This document shows, piece after piece, positions 18,709 through 27,286 of a stretch of DNA of 64,000 bases. The stretch is from an uncultured Saccharospirillaceae bacterium (GTDB lineage Bacteria; Pseudomonadota; Gammaproteobacteria; Pseudomonadales; Oceanobacteraceae). The position numbers and the translations under genes were made by a program. The stretch lies in contig CANMOZ010000009.1 of NCBI GenBank assembly GCA_947499545.1, forward strand, positions 62,001 to 126,000, in the 5' to 3' direction. The notes beneath the pieces are model-generated. The model saw only the letters and a list, made by a program, of their open reading frames with translations. It had not been told where the DNA came from and did no database searches. The number at the start of each line of letters is the position of its first letter. Position 1 is the first letter of the stretch.

Positions 18709-21024
18709 ATGATATCGACGCATATACTTGGATTTTCGCGGATAGGGGCAAATCGAGAGCTAAAGATTGCATTAGAGAAATATTGGCAGAAGAAATCAAC
18801 CGCTGCTGATTTAGAACAACAATCACGACAGATTCGAGAAACCCATTGGCAGTACCAGTCCAACATGGATTATTTATGCGTGGGCGATTTTTCTCTCTAT
18901 GACCAGGTGCTGGACATGAGCGTTCGCTTGGGTGCCATCCCGGATCGGTTCCAAAATTTGCCCGCCAATAGCTCTGATTTAGATCGCTATTTTGCAATGG
19001 CGCGAGGATTTCAACAATCAAGCAGTGCGAATGAAACGGCAATCGATTTGGCGGCCTGCGAAATGACGAAGTGGTTTGACACCAATTATCATTACATTGT
19101 GCCTGAGCTAAATCGAGATACGCAGTTTAACCTAAACCCCAACGATCTGATTCAACAGATCCATGAAGCCAAAGCCTTTAGCAAGCCCCTCAAGGTGACC
19201 TTGATTGGCCCTATAACCTATTTAAAACTGAGCAAAACGACTGATCAATCTGAGCCTTTAGAGTACTTAGACCCACTGCTCGATGCCTATGATCAACTCT
19301 TACAAGCGCTTCATCAAGAAGGCGTTGAGTGGGTTCAAATGGACGAACCGGCTCTGACTTTGAATCTCGAAGAACCTTGGCGTCATGCATTTCGTTCGGC
19401 CTACCATCGCCTCCACGCCAACCCCGCGCAACTATTGGTCGCCACCTATTTTGGTCCCTTACACGAGAACCTACAATTGCTCTGTGAGCTGCCTGTTGCG
19501 GGTGTTCACCTCGATGCCGTGTCATCACCTAATGAGATTGAACCCTTATGCGATTGGCTAGCGGCACCAAAAGTCATTTCGCTTGGCATTATTAACGGGC
19601 GTAATATTTGGCGCACGGACTTGGCGGCTTGGCTTGAAACCCTTGATCGTCTTGAGCAACGCTTGGAGCAGCCGCTGTGGCTTTCGACTTCCTGCTCATT
19701 ACTGCATGTACCGGTCGATTTAGCACTTGAAACAGCCCTTGATGAAGAATTGAGGTCCTGGCTAGCTTTTGGTAAACAAAAGATTGACGAGCTTAATGTG
19801 CTAAAACAAGGGTTGGCAGGTCAAACTCAAGTGCTTGAAGCCATTCAAGACAGTCACGTTGCGATTGCTCATCGACAAACAACAGACCGTGTACATAAAC
19901 CTGCGATTCAAGCTGAACTAAAAAGTATCAAAGCAAGTGACTATCACCGTTCAGAACCATTTACAGAGCGATTTAAACAACAGCAACGCTCGTTAAAACT
20001 GCCTACTTTCCCAACGACCACAATCGGCTCATTTCCGCAAACAACTGACATTCGCTCTGTACGACAACGCTTCCGCAAAGCAGACATCACTCAGAATGAA
20101 TACGAATCTTTTATTAAAAGTTGTATACAAACCTGCATTGAACAACAAGAAGCCATTGGCCTTGATGTGTTGGTGCATGGCGAGCCAGAACGTAATGACA
20201 TGGTGGAATACTTTGGGGAAGCGTTAGGAGGCTTTGCCATTACCCAAAAAGGCTGGGTGCAATCTTATGGCTCTCGTTGTGTAAAACCTCCCATTTTATA
20301 CGCCGATGTTGAGCACCTTGAGCCCATTACTTGCCAATGGATTCAATACGCTCAATCTCTCACCTCAAAACCTGTAAAAGGCATGCTGACAGGCCCAACG
20401 ACTATTTTAAATTGGTCTTTTGTGCGTGACGACCAACCTTTGGAATTAACCGCCAAACAACTGGCACTTGCGATTCGATCAGAAGTTCAAGCGTTGGAAT
20501 CGGCTGGTGTCACTATCATTCAGGTTGATGAAGCTGCTTTGAGAGAAGGTTTACCTCTAAGAAAAGAGCAATGGGAATATTATTTAACTTGGACCATTGA
20601 ATGCTTTCGTTTGGCCACCAGCTCAGTACAAGCGACCACTCAAATTCATACCCACATGTGTTATTCACAGTTTAATGATATTTTGCCCTCCATTGCTCAG
20701 ATGGACGCTGATGTCATTACCATTGAATCTTCCAGATCCGATGGCCGCCTATTGCGAGCGTTTCAATCCTTTGAATATCCGCAGTGCATAGGCCCTGGTG
20801 TCTACGATATCCACTCACCCAGCATACCTTCAACCCAGCAAATTCAGTCGCAACTTACTCAAGCAACGGAATGCATACCGGCTGAGCGACTCTGGGTTAA
20901 TCCGGATTGTGGATTAAAAACGCGTCGATGGGAGGAGGTAACGCCCTCTTTGAAACACATGGTTCAAGCAGCAAAAAACTTGCGTGCCACCTTACAAGAA
21001 AAAGCTCCAATCCCCTGTAATTAA
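18709..21024 (+). CDS. metE: Cobalamin-independent methionine synthase
   Basis: 5-methyltetrahydropteroyltriglutamate-homocysteine methyltransferase, making methionine from homocysteine without vitamin B12. 771 aa, with the two (beta-alpha)8 barrels expected: the N-terminal barrel (1-about 360) and the catalytic C-terminal barrel beginning at FPTTTIGSFPQT. The zinc and homocysteine ligands are His649 and Cys651 (THMCYSQF), Glu673 (TIESSRSDG) and Cys734 (NPDCGLKTR), each offset by 8 from E. coli. It is driven from the spacer shared with metR. Confidence 0.97.
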   Translation: MISTHILGFSRIGANRELKIALEKYWQKKSTAADLEQQSRQIRETHWQYQSNMDYLCVGDFSLYDQVLDMSVRLGAIPDRFQNLPANSSDLDRYFAMARGFQQSSSANETAIDLAACEMTKWFDTNYHYIVPELNRDTQFNLNPNDLIQQIHEAKAFSKPLKVTLIGPITYLKLSKTTDQSEPLEYLDPLLDAYDQLLQALHQEGVEWVQMDEPALTLNLEEPWRHAFRSAYHRLHANPAQLLVATYFGPLHENLQLLCELPVAGVHLDAVSSPNEIEPLCDWLAAPKVISLGIINGRNIWRTDLAAWLETLDRLEQRLEQPLWLSTSCSLLHVPVDLALETALDEELRSWLAFGKQKIDELNVLKQGLAGQTQVLEAIQDSHVAIAHRQTTDRVHKPAIQAELKSIKASDYHRSEPFTERFKQQQRSLKLPTFPTTTIGSFPQTTDIRSVRQRFRKADITQNEYESFIKSCIQTCIEQQEAIGLDVLVHGEPERNDMVEYFGEALGGFAITQKGWVQSYGSRCVKPPILYADVEHLEPITCQWIQYAQSLTSKPVKGMLTGPTTILNWSFVRDDQPLELTAKQLALAIRSEVQALESAGVTIIQVDEAALREGLPLRKEQWEYYLTWTIECFRLATSSVQATTQIHTHMCYSQFNDILPSIAQMDADVITIESSRSDGRLLRAFQSFEYPQCIGPGVYDIHSPSIPSTQQIQSQLTQATECIPAERLWVNPDCGLKTRRWEEVTPSLKHMVQAAKNLRATLQEKAPIPCN

Positions 21025-21044
21025 AGCTTTATCATCCCGATTTT

Positions 21045-21071
21045 GCAGCTTAGGCATTAGCCTATAGCTGC
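21045..21071 (+). terminator. Stem-loop after metE
   Basis: GCAGCT-TAGGC pairs with GCCTA-(T)-AGCTGC around an ATTA loop, 21 bp after the metE stop. An 11-bp stem with one bulged base; the T tract is poor. Confidence 0.5.
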
Positions 21072-21198
21072 ATCTTACTTGTGACGCAATGACAGATTTA
21101 TTCTCATTGACATAAAATTTTCTTCAAAACCCCATTTTTTTTTCATCAATCCTCCCTTAAACTACGCGCGCCTACTCAACCGCCTAGGAGCGCTTGCC

Positions 21199-23208
21199 AT
21201 GCGTTTACGATCGATGCATCGATCTTTAATGATCGCTTTATTCAGTCCTTCACTTTTATTGCAACCCGTTTTCGCTTCACAAGATTCTCCCCTCCCCCCT
21301 CCACAACTTCCCTCTACCGGCCCCGATCTTCTCAACACCTGTGGTCAAGCATCTCAACAATTAAAAACCCTTTCTGAAATTCAAGGCACTGAAGACCAAA
21401 GTCCTTTAGCTGGAAAAGAAGTCATTGTAGAAGCCATTGTGTCAGCTGTTTTCACTGAGAAATCCCAATTAGGTGGATATTTTTTAATTGAAGATGCCGA
21501 AGATCAAGATGAATCCTCTAAAACGTCGGAGGGTATTTTTGTTTACGATAAAAACCCAGCAAAATCCATCCGGCCCTATACGCGCGTTCGCTTACAAGCG
21601 ACGGTAAAAGAATATCACGGCTGGACAGAGCTGACGGGCGTCAAAAACCTAAGCGTTTGTGGTCAGGTAGATCAGCTACCGGCGGCGCCGCTATTGCCTA
21701 TCCCCTTTAATCAAAAAAGCGATCTAGAAGCATTTGAAAGTATGCCAATCCGATGGCCAGCAGAAGGGTTAACGATCACCGATCTCTATAATTATGGACG
21801 CTTTGGAAGCATCACTTTGGCTTCTGAAGCGCTGTATATTCCCACTCAGGTTGCGGCACCCGGAAAAGCTGCCCAAGCAGTCATGGCAAACAATAAGCTT
21901 AAACAAATTACCTTAGACGATGCTAGTCTGAAACAAAACCCCGAGACACTACCACTTCCTTCTCCTAATTTCTCAGCAAGCAATCGTTTAAGAGTTGGTG
22001 ATCGTTTAGTCGCCGGTGATAAAAGCAGTCAAAATGAAGCGGCTATATTATATTACTCTCATAACGAATATCGTTTGGCTGCTACCCAACCCTTACAGGT
22101 TATGAAGACCGATAACCCTGAATTGCAGCCGAAGAAAAATGAAAACGATATTAGAATTGTGAGCTTCAACGTACTGAACTTCTTTAACGGCGATGGCAAT
22201 GGTAATGCTTTCCCAACACCAAGAGGTGCGCATACATTAGACGAATTAAATCGACAGCAAAGTAAAATCATTGCCGCTCTAAAAGAATTAAACGCCGATG
22301 TCATTGGCCTAATGGAAATCGAAAACGACGGGTACAATAACCAGTCTGCTCTTGCTCAACTAACATCTGCATTAGCTAACACAACCGGGCGACAATACCA
22401 ATACATTCGTCCTGAAGGTTTGAATAAACTAGGAGATGATGCCATTAGCGTTGCATTGGTCTACGACGTCGATCGTTTGCAGCTAAAGGGAGCCGCAGAA
22501 GCACTGCTCGGTGCGCCGTTTAATCATTACAACCGCGTACCCATTGGACAAGCCTTTATTGATCCTAACACCCAAAACACATTTAAAGTCGTTGTTAACC
22601 ATTGGAAATCTAAAGGATGCAATAAAGCTTCAGGTGCCAATGCTGATCAGCAGGATGGCCAAGGCTGTTGGAATCCAATACGACTAGAAGCAGCAATAGC
22701 TATCCAGCATTGGTTAAAAGATGAAGCCAATGCCGTTGTGATGGGCGATTTAAATGCTTATCGCAATGAAGCGCCTATTCAACATCTTATTAACTCAGGC
22801 TTTACACATTTATTACCTGAAAAGGCATTCACCTATGTATTTAAAGGTGAACGAGGAACATTGGATCACGCTTTAGCGAACCCTGGCTTTGCAGAAAAGG
22901 TTCAACAAGCTCAGGTTTGGTCGATTAATGCTGCAGAAGCCAGAATCCTCGACTACAACTTAGAGCATAAGAGTGAACAGCAAAAAAATGATTATTACCA
23001 ACCGGATGCCTATCGCTCTTCAGATCATGATCCTGTTGTAATTGATATTGCTTTTAACACTAAAATAAGCAAACCAACTGATAGCAACGACACCGTCAAA
23101 AATAGTAAAAGCAATGTGAAAACTGAGAGCAAAAGCGGAGGGAGCCTTCCAGCTCCGGCTCTCGCTCTTTCGCTCATGCTGTTAGGTGTTCGTAGAAACC
23201 AGCATTAA
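21199..23208 (+). CDS. Extracellular nuclease (ExeM/NucH type) with GlyGly-CTERM tail
   Basis: Exported DNase, 669 aa. Signal peptide 1-26 (cleavage after VFA), an OB-fold-like domain with EVIVEAIVSAVF (about 65-160), and a DNase I-like endonuclease/exonuclease/phosphatase domain from about 310: VSFNVLNFFNGDG, LMEIENDG, NHWKSKG, MGDLNAY and the catalytic SSDHDPV. The C-terminus has a Ser/Lys linker, then GGSLPAP, a hydrophobic stretch and basic RRNQH: a GlyGly-CTERM signal recognised by rhombosortase after type II secretion. The neighbour 364 bp downstream carries the same kind of tail. A role in biofilm DNA turnover or phosphate scavenging is plausible. Confidence 0.88.
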   Translation: MRLRSMHRSLMIALFSPSLLLQPVFASQDSPLPPPQLPSTGPDLLNTCGQASQQLKTLSEIQGTEDQSPLAGKEVIVEAIVSAVFTEKSQLGGYFLIEDAEDQDESSKTSEGIFVYDKNPAKSIRPYTRVRLQATVKEYHGWTELTGVKNLSVCGQVDQLPAAPLLPIPFNQKSDLEAFESMPIRWPAEGLTITDLYNYGRFGSITLASEALYIPTQVAAPGKAAQAVMANNKLKQITLDDASLKQNPETLPLPSPNFSASNRLRVGDRLVAGDKSSQNEAAILYYSHNEYRLAATQPLQVMKTDNPELQPKKNENDIRIVSFNVLNFFNGDGNGNAFPTPRGAHTLDELNRQQSKIIAALKELNADVIGLMEIENDGYNNQSALAQLTSALANTTGRQYQYIRPEGLNKLGDDAISVALVYDVDRLQLKGAAEALLGAPFNHYNRVPIGQAFIDPNTQNTFKVVVNHWKSKGCNKASGANADQQDGQGCWNPIRLEAAIAIQHWLKDEANAVVMGDLNAYRNEAPIQHLINSGFTHLLPEKAFTYVFKGERGTLDHALANPGFAEKVQQAQVWSINAAEARILDYNLEHKSEQQKNDYYQPDAYRSSDHDPVVIDIAFNTKISKPTDSNDTVKNSKSNVKTESKSGGSLPAPALALSLMLLGVRRNQH

Positions 23209-23571
23209 CTCTTAGCTTTAGATTTTTTAATAGTATACAAACAAAACTGGCCTGCTATTAGCGGGTCAGTTTAATATAAAGACACTGTCTTCCCTTCAAA
23301 TCAGAGTCTTACTTAACCATAAAATTTAGCATGTACCAACTTATAACGGGCATTGTACTCACACACTAACCGCATGAAAATACTGTTACAAACATCAAGC
23401 CGGATGTTGTGTTTTGTAACCTTTTTTAAACCCCTGTAATAAGTCCGTGCACTCTTCTCACTTTTCTAATTTGCAAACGCACAGCTGATCATTATTTGAG
23501 CACGCCATCACACAGGTAACCGGTATTAAGTCGATAAGATTTCCCCAGATATTTTGAGGGGAACCCATATC
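23209..23571. other. Intergenic region between the two GlyGly-CTERM genes
   Basis: A 363-bp gap with no supported gene. It holds the terminator of the nuclease gene at 23245-23271 and, from there on, AT-rich sequence that must contain the protease promoter. A gaggggaa ribosome site lies 8 nt before the ATG at 23572. Confidence 0.6.
23245..23271 (+). terminator. Terminator after the nuclease gene
   Basis: An 11-bp hairpin, AACTGGCCTGC with GCGGGTCAGTT (two G-U pairs) around TATTA, followed by TTAATAT. It ends the nuclease transcript before the protease promoter. Confidence 0.6.
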
Positions 23572-26001
23572 ATGAAAAAGCTTCTACTTCGATCTTTAGG
23601 TTACAGCGCTCTTTCTCTTGCCGTTAGCTCCACTGCTTGGAGTAACACACTGGCATCAGGACAATGGATTCCTTTCGAGCAACCTAATGGCAAAACGGTT
23701 GAAGTTCGTCTGATGGGCGATAGCAGTGATTATTGGTTTGAAACCCGTTCAGGTTTTGTTGCTGAAGAACGTGCCGGTGCCCTTTACTTCGTGACACAAG
23801 AGCGTTCTCAAAATAGTGCGTTAGTGGGCATCGACCAAGCACCCGACAATACGGTTTCTGGAACTGAGCGCTTGGCAGCATTTAAACCGACAAGCGAAGC
23901 AGAAAAGGAAAGCCGTACCGCTCATATCTCATCACGCTCACAATCCATTGATACCAATTTCGAGCAACCGATCTTGGTTATTATGTTGAGCTTCAATGAT
24001 TGGAAAATGCGTTATTCAGAAAAAAGCTATAACGATATGATTTTTGGTCCTTCGGATTCTGTTAAATCGTTTTTTCAAACCAGCTCTTACGGGAAATACA
24101 AATTACAACCCGCAGAAGAAACCAGCGGCACTCAAAATGACGGTATTGCTCATCTGCGCATCAATATGAATCATCCCAATTTAGGACGCGGGGGCATGGA
24201 AAGCATTGTGCATGATGCTTATCGTCAAATGGATAATTACATGGATTATGCTCAATACGATAAAGACCGCGATGGAAAAATTTCTCCTCAAGAATTATCC
24301 ATTATTTTTATTGTTGCCGGCTATGAATCTGCCTCCTCAGGCATTGACAAAACAGGTCAATACCCTTCCGTTTGGGCACATCGTTCAAGCATCAATCCTA
24401 TCACATTAGACGGTGTTAAGATTTTCGATTATGCACGATTTGGAGAATACCAAGGCAGTCGCACAAGCCCACACCAGGCAACTTATGGCATCATTGCACA
24501 TGAATTAGGCCACCTCATGCTTGACCTTCCAGATTTATATACCTATGAGGTTAAAGGTGATTATGGCCGATGGGGATTAATGTCTGGTGGTTCATGGGGC
24601 GCAGCACCAGGTGCAATTGGTGGTTCAAACCCAGCTCAACTTTCTGGCTGGAGCAAAGAACATTTAGGTTTTATTAAACCTAAAGAGGTTGATGGTAATC
24701 AAACCGCTATCAGCTTATTAGCAGGCGATGTTAAAGATGACTACTACAAGGTATGGATTGATCCTTATAAGCACTTAGAATTCTTTATGTTAGAACATCG
24801 TAATCAAAAGGGATTGGATGTTTCGTTACGACACAGCGGTTTGTTAATCAGTCATGTTGATCAAGCAGTAGCGACGACCAATCATCAATCGAAAAAAATG
24901 ATGCTTGCCGAAACTGACATCAATGGCAACATGTTTGGAAATGAATACAAAAGTTTTACAGATTCACGTGATAACAATGGCTATAACACCGGTATTCGTA
25001 TCGAAGACATCTCGGTAAATAGCTCAACTTTAACAGCGAGAGTCACAGGACGTAATGAAGATAAAGCCAGCATTGGTTTTAATGAAGCGCCACAACGTTT
25101 AGGTTATGGTTACGGAGAGCAAATCAACCCCCTATATAATGGCACCGTCATTATGGAAGTTCCCAATACCTCTCTATACGCCGACGGGGTAGACGTCGCG
25201 ATGGGCGGATCAGGAACGGGAACAGTAACCGTAGGGCTAGCGGCTTCATTAGCGGACGCAGAAAATAAACGTTTCCTGACGACCCAATCTAAAACGGCCG
25301 CTAATGGTTCTTGGCAGCGTGTTACATTTTCTAAACCCGTCGACATCAGTAAATATGATCAACTCTATGTCAGCGCTTCATTTAGTAATGCCAGCGGATT
25401 ATCCGACAATGGCATTAAAAACGGGGATTTCTATACGCTCTATAATGGAAAGGCTACTGAAGACAAGGAATATGATTACAGCATGCGCCTTCTGATCAGT
25501 GGTGTTGATGGGCGGAATCACGCGCCAACAATAACCACAACAAAATTTGAAGTGGCTGCAAATAAAGCTTTGAATTTAGATATAGGAAAACTCGGTGCTC
25601 AAGATGCTGACGGCGATACCTTAACACTTACACTGAACGCCAAAACGAATGGTTTGGATATTACAGGTGGCAATAGTCGCTACATTTTGACACCAGATGT
25701 ATCTTTAGCGGGTTCTCAAGCAGAAGTTGAAGCCACTATCGATGATGGGACTGAAAGCATTACCGAAACACTTATAATCAATATTACAGAAGTGGAAGAT
25801 AATGGTGACACCGATACAGATACCGATACAGACACCGATACAGATACCGATACAGATACAGATACAGATACCGACGGAAATGCTGGAACGGATGTTAATG
25901 GCGGCAATGGAAACGGCGGCGGTAGCAGCGGCGGAAGTTTACCCTTGACGCTGCTTGGGCTCCTGATGTTGACCACAAGAGCTCGAAAAACTCTTAAATA
26001 A
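23572..26001 (+). CDS. M6-family metalloprotease with EF-hand insert and GlyGly-CTERM tail
   Basis: Secreted zinc protease related to immune inhibitor A, 809 aa. Signal peptide 1-24, zinc site HELGH (His310, Glu311, His314) followed by DLPDLY, and GLMSGGSWGA downstream, all typical of M6. A canonical EF-hand loop sits before the active site (Asp230, Asp232, Asp234, Glu241 in DKDRDGKISPQE), so calcium probably stabilises it. After a beta-rich domain come a cadherin-like segment (HAPTITTT, then AQDADGDTLTLT), a 23-residue Asp-Thr repeat and a GlyGly-CTERM tail (GGSLPLTLLGLLML, then basic residues). A TTG at 23554 is in frame, but the ATG at 23572 has the ribosome site. Confidence 0.9.
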   Translation: MKKLLLRSLGYSALSLAVSSTAWSNTLASGQWIPFEQPNGKTVEVRLMGDSSDYWFETRSGFVAEERAGALYFVTQERSQNSALVGIDQAPDNTVSGTERLAAFKPTSEAEKESRTAHISSRSQSIDTNFEQPILVIMLSFNDWKMRYSEKSYNDMIFGPSDSVKSFFQTSSYGKYKLQPAEETSGTQNDGIAHLRINMNHPNLGRGGMESIVHDAYRQMDNYMDYAQYDKDRDGKISPQELSIIFIVAGYESASSGIDKTGQYPSVWAHRSSINPITLDGVKIFDYARFGEYQGSRTSPHQATYGIIAHELGHLMLDLPDLYTYEVKGDYGRWGLMSGGSWGAAPGAIGGSNPAQLSGWSKEHLGFIKPKEVDGNQTAISLLAGDVKDDYYKVWIDPYKHLEFFMLEHRNQKGLDVSLRHSGLLISHVDQAVATTNHQSKKMMLAETDINGNMFGNEYKSFTDSRDNNGYNTGIRIEDISVNSSTLTARVTGRNEDKASIGFNEAPQRLGYGYGEQINPLYNGTVIMEVPNTSLYADGVDVAMGGSGTGTVTVGLAASLADAENKRFLTTQSKTAANGSWQRVTFSKPVDISKYDQLYVSASFSNASGLSDNGIKNGDFYTLYNGKATEDKEYDYSMRLLISGVDGRNHAPTITTTKFEVAANKALNLDIGKLGAQDADGDTLTLTLNAKTNGLDITGGNSRYILTPDVSLAGSQAEVEATIDDGTESITETLIINITEVEDNGDTDTDTDTDTDTDTDTDTDTDTDGNAGTDVNGGNGNGGGSSGGSLPLTLLGLLMLTTRARKTLK
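25807..25875 (+). repeat. Hexanucleotide repeat coding for (Asp-Thr)n
   Basis: About 11.5 units of GATACM (GATACA/GATACC) in a row encode 23 alternating Asp and Thr residues in the protease stalk. As units are 6 bp, gain or loss keeps the frame and only changes the linker length. Confidence 0.9.
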
Positions 26002-26034
26002 GCGTTAATGGATAGAGCTAATAAAACATATTTT

Positions 26035-26061
26035 AAGCCTGCTAATGCAGGCTTTTTTCTT
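26035..26061 (+). terminator. Intrinsic terminator after the M6 protease gene
   Basis: Perfect 8-bp stem AAGCCTGC/GCAGGCTT with TAAT loop and a run of T residues (TTTTTT), 34 bp after the stop codon. Confidence 0.9.
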
Positions 26062-26522
26062 TAATCATGGTGCTCTATTAAACCGCTTAATTTCAACCAA
26101 ACAAAAACAAACTTAATACTGATTGCGGCTTAAATATAGTCCGGAAGCGATCAACTTCAAACAGGTGGCCTACCCCCTACTTTATAGACCAGCCAAAACT
26201 TAGTAGTGTTCTCACCCACAAGAGGATGAAGGCGTTACTAAGCCTAAGTTACTCGAGAAAGTGGGGAGCAAGTTAATCGAATTAAAAATCCAATGGAAAT
26301 AGATATCAAACCCCAAACCAAGTCGCGAGATAGTTTGGAAAATCATTATCTAAAGTCAAGCTTTAACATAATCATCTTTACTAAAAAAATACCGTCAAAA
26401 CACGAGAAAATTAGAGATTAAAAGTATCAGTATTGGCTAGCGTGACGGTATTTCAAATAGAGGTATCACACTGGATTCGCAGCATGATTGGTATCAGGTT
26501 AAAGTATCACTACGAAAGCATA
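26062..26522. other. Gene-free stretch with an IS66-like end remnant
   Basis: No supported gene in 461 bp. At 26145-26165 the sequence AAGCGATCAACTTCAAACAGG matches the right terminal repeat of the IS66 element in this window at 18 of 21 positions. The rest has short frames only and looks like decayed mobile DNA. Confidence 0.4.
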
Positions 26523-26861
26523 TTAGGATGCAAATTGCCTAACGCCTGTTATCATTACGCCTTCATCATCACAACGATAACGAAGGTTAATTTTTGAACC
26601 TGACATCAAAGCTGAAAGCAATGAGCTGTACATTTTGTCAGTGCCTCCATTTTCTTTAAAAGGCAATCTAAATATATTACTATATTCGCTAAATTTAGGG
26701 CAATTGTGCTTTTGCTCTTTTAAGAAAACATCTGCCTTTTCTTCCCATGTATTAATTCTCACTATAGTATCCACGCCAGAGTCGTAGTGGCCATTTGCGC
26801 TCACAACATTACTTAAACACATAACAGCTCCAGCTATAAAACTCACTGACAATAATTTCAT
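26523..26861 (-). CDS. Small secreted protein of unknown function
   Basis: A 112-aa protein with a clear signal peptide (MKLLSVSFIAGAVMCLSNVVSA, cleavage about residue 22) and a strong ribosome site (gaggata). The mature part has two cysteines (CPKF and YRCDDEG), likely one disulphide, and the pattern SSLLSALMSGSKINLRYRC, seen in a group of short exported proteins of marine gammaproteobacteria that I recognise only by look. It is next to degraded mobile DNA and has no operon partner. Confidence 0.6.
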   Translation of the reverse strand: MKLLSVSFIAGAVMCLSNVVSANGHYDSGVDTIVRINTWEEKADVFLKEQKHNCPKFSEYSNIFRLPFKENGGTDKMYSSLLSALMSGSKINLRYRCDDEGVMITGVRQFAS

Positions 26862-27255
26862 AACCGTATCCTCTCAAAATCGGTATTTTAGGTGCTTTTT
26901 TTCAAGACACTGTTATATTTTCACTTAAAAACACAAAAAGGTCAATTACGCCAACAAGCCGACCGGGTCACACTACCTCAGAAAACAAAGTCAGCTTTCA
27001 TGCATTTTGAGAATACACAAAAAGTTATTAATGAACAAAAGTCAAAGGAATGATGAGCATCAGAAATCTATTTAGCAAATGTTTCATAGAGCAATAAACC
27101 AAGGGCTTCGTGGCAAAAAATACGATCAACAGAGACAGTCTAAAAGTCTTCATAAGCAGTAGTCAGGTCCATTTTCAAATGGCGGCAATCCAATGAAACT
27201 ATCATCCATGAGGTCTTTCGTTTGCAACAGAAACTGGCTAAGGTGCTGAATAAAC
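26862..27255. other. Gene-free stretch left of the IS66 element
   Basis: 394 bp between the small secreted protein gene and the IS. No supported gene. A plus-strand frame from about 27152 to the IS (ending in EVFRLQQKLAKVLNK) continues across the target site after the IS (RGFQA), so it may be a remnant of a gene cut by the insertion. The last 8 bp (27248-27255) are the target duplication. Confidence 0.4.
27248..27255. repeat. Target-site duplication, left copy
   Basis: GAATAAAC directly beside the left IS end; the identical octamer lies beside the right end at 29672-29679. Confidence 0.9.
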
Positions 27256-27286
27256 GTAAGCGATCAATCTCGATTAGGGTCGCTGT

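Noticed and set aside
25716-25976. Minus-strand frame rich in Ser-Val across the hexanucleotide repeat
   Set aside because: It is only the reverse reading of the GATACM repeat in the protease gene.
26207-26302. Short frame TKPKLLEKVGSKLIEL resembling the start of tyrosine recombinases
   Set aside because: Only about 20 residues look similar, the following family residues are missing and stops flank it at once; chance cannot be excluded.
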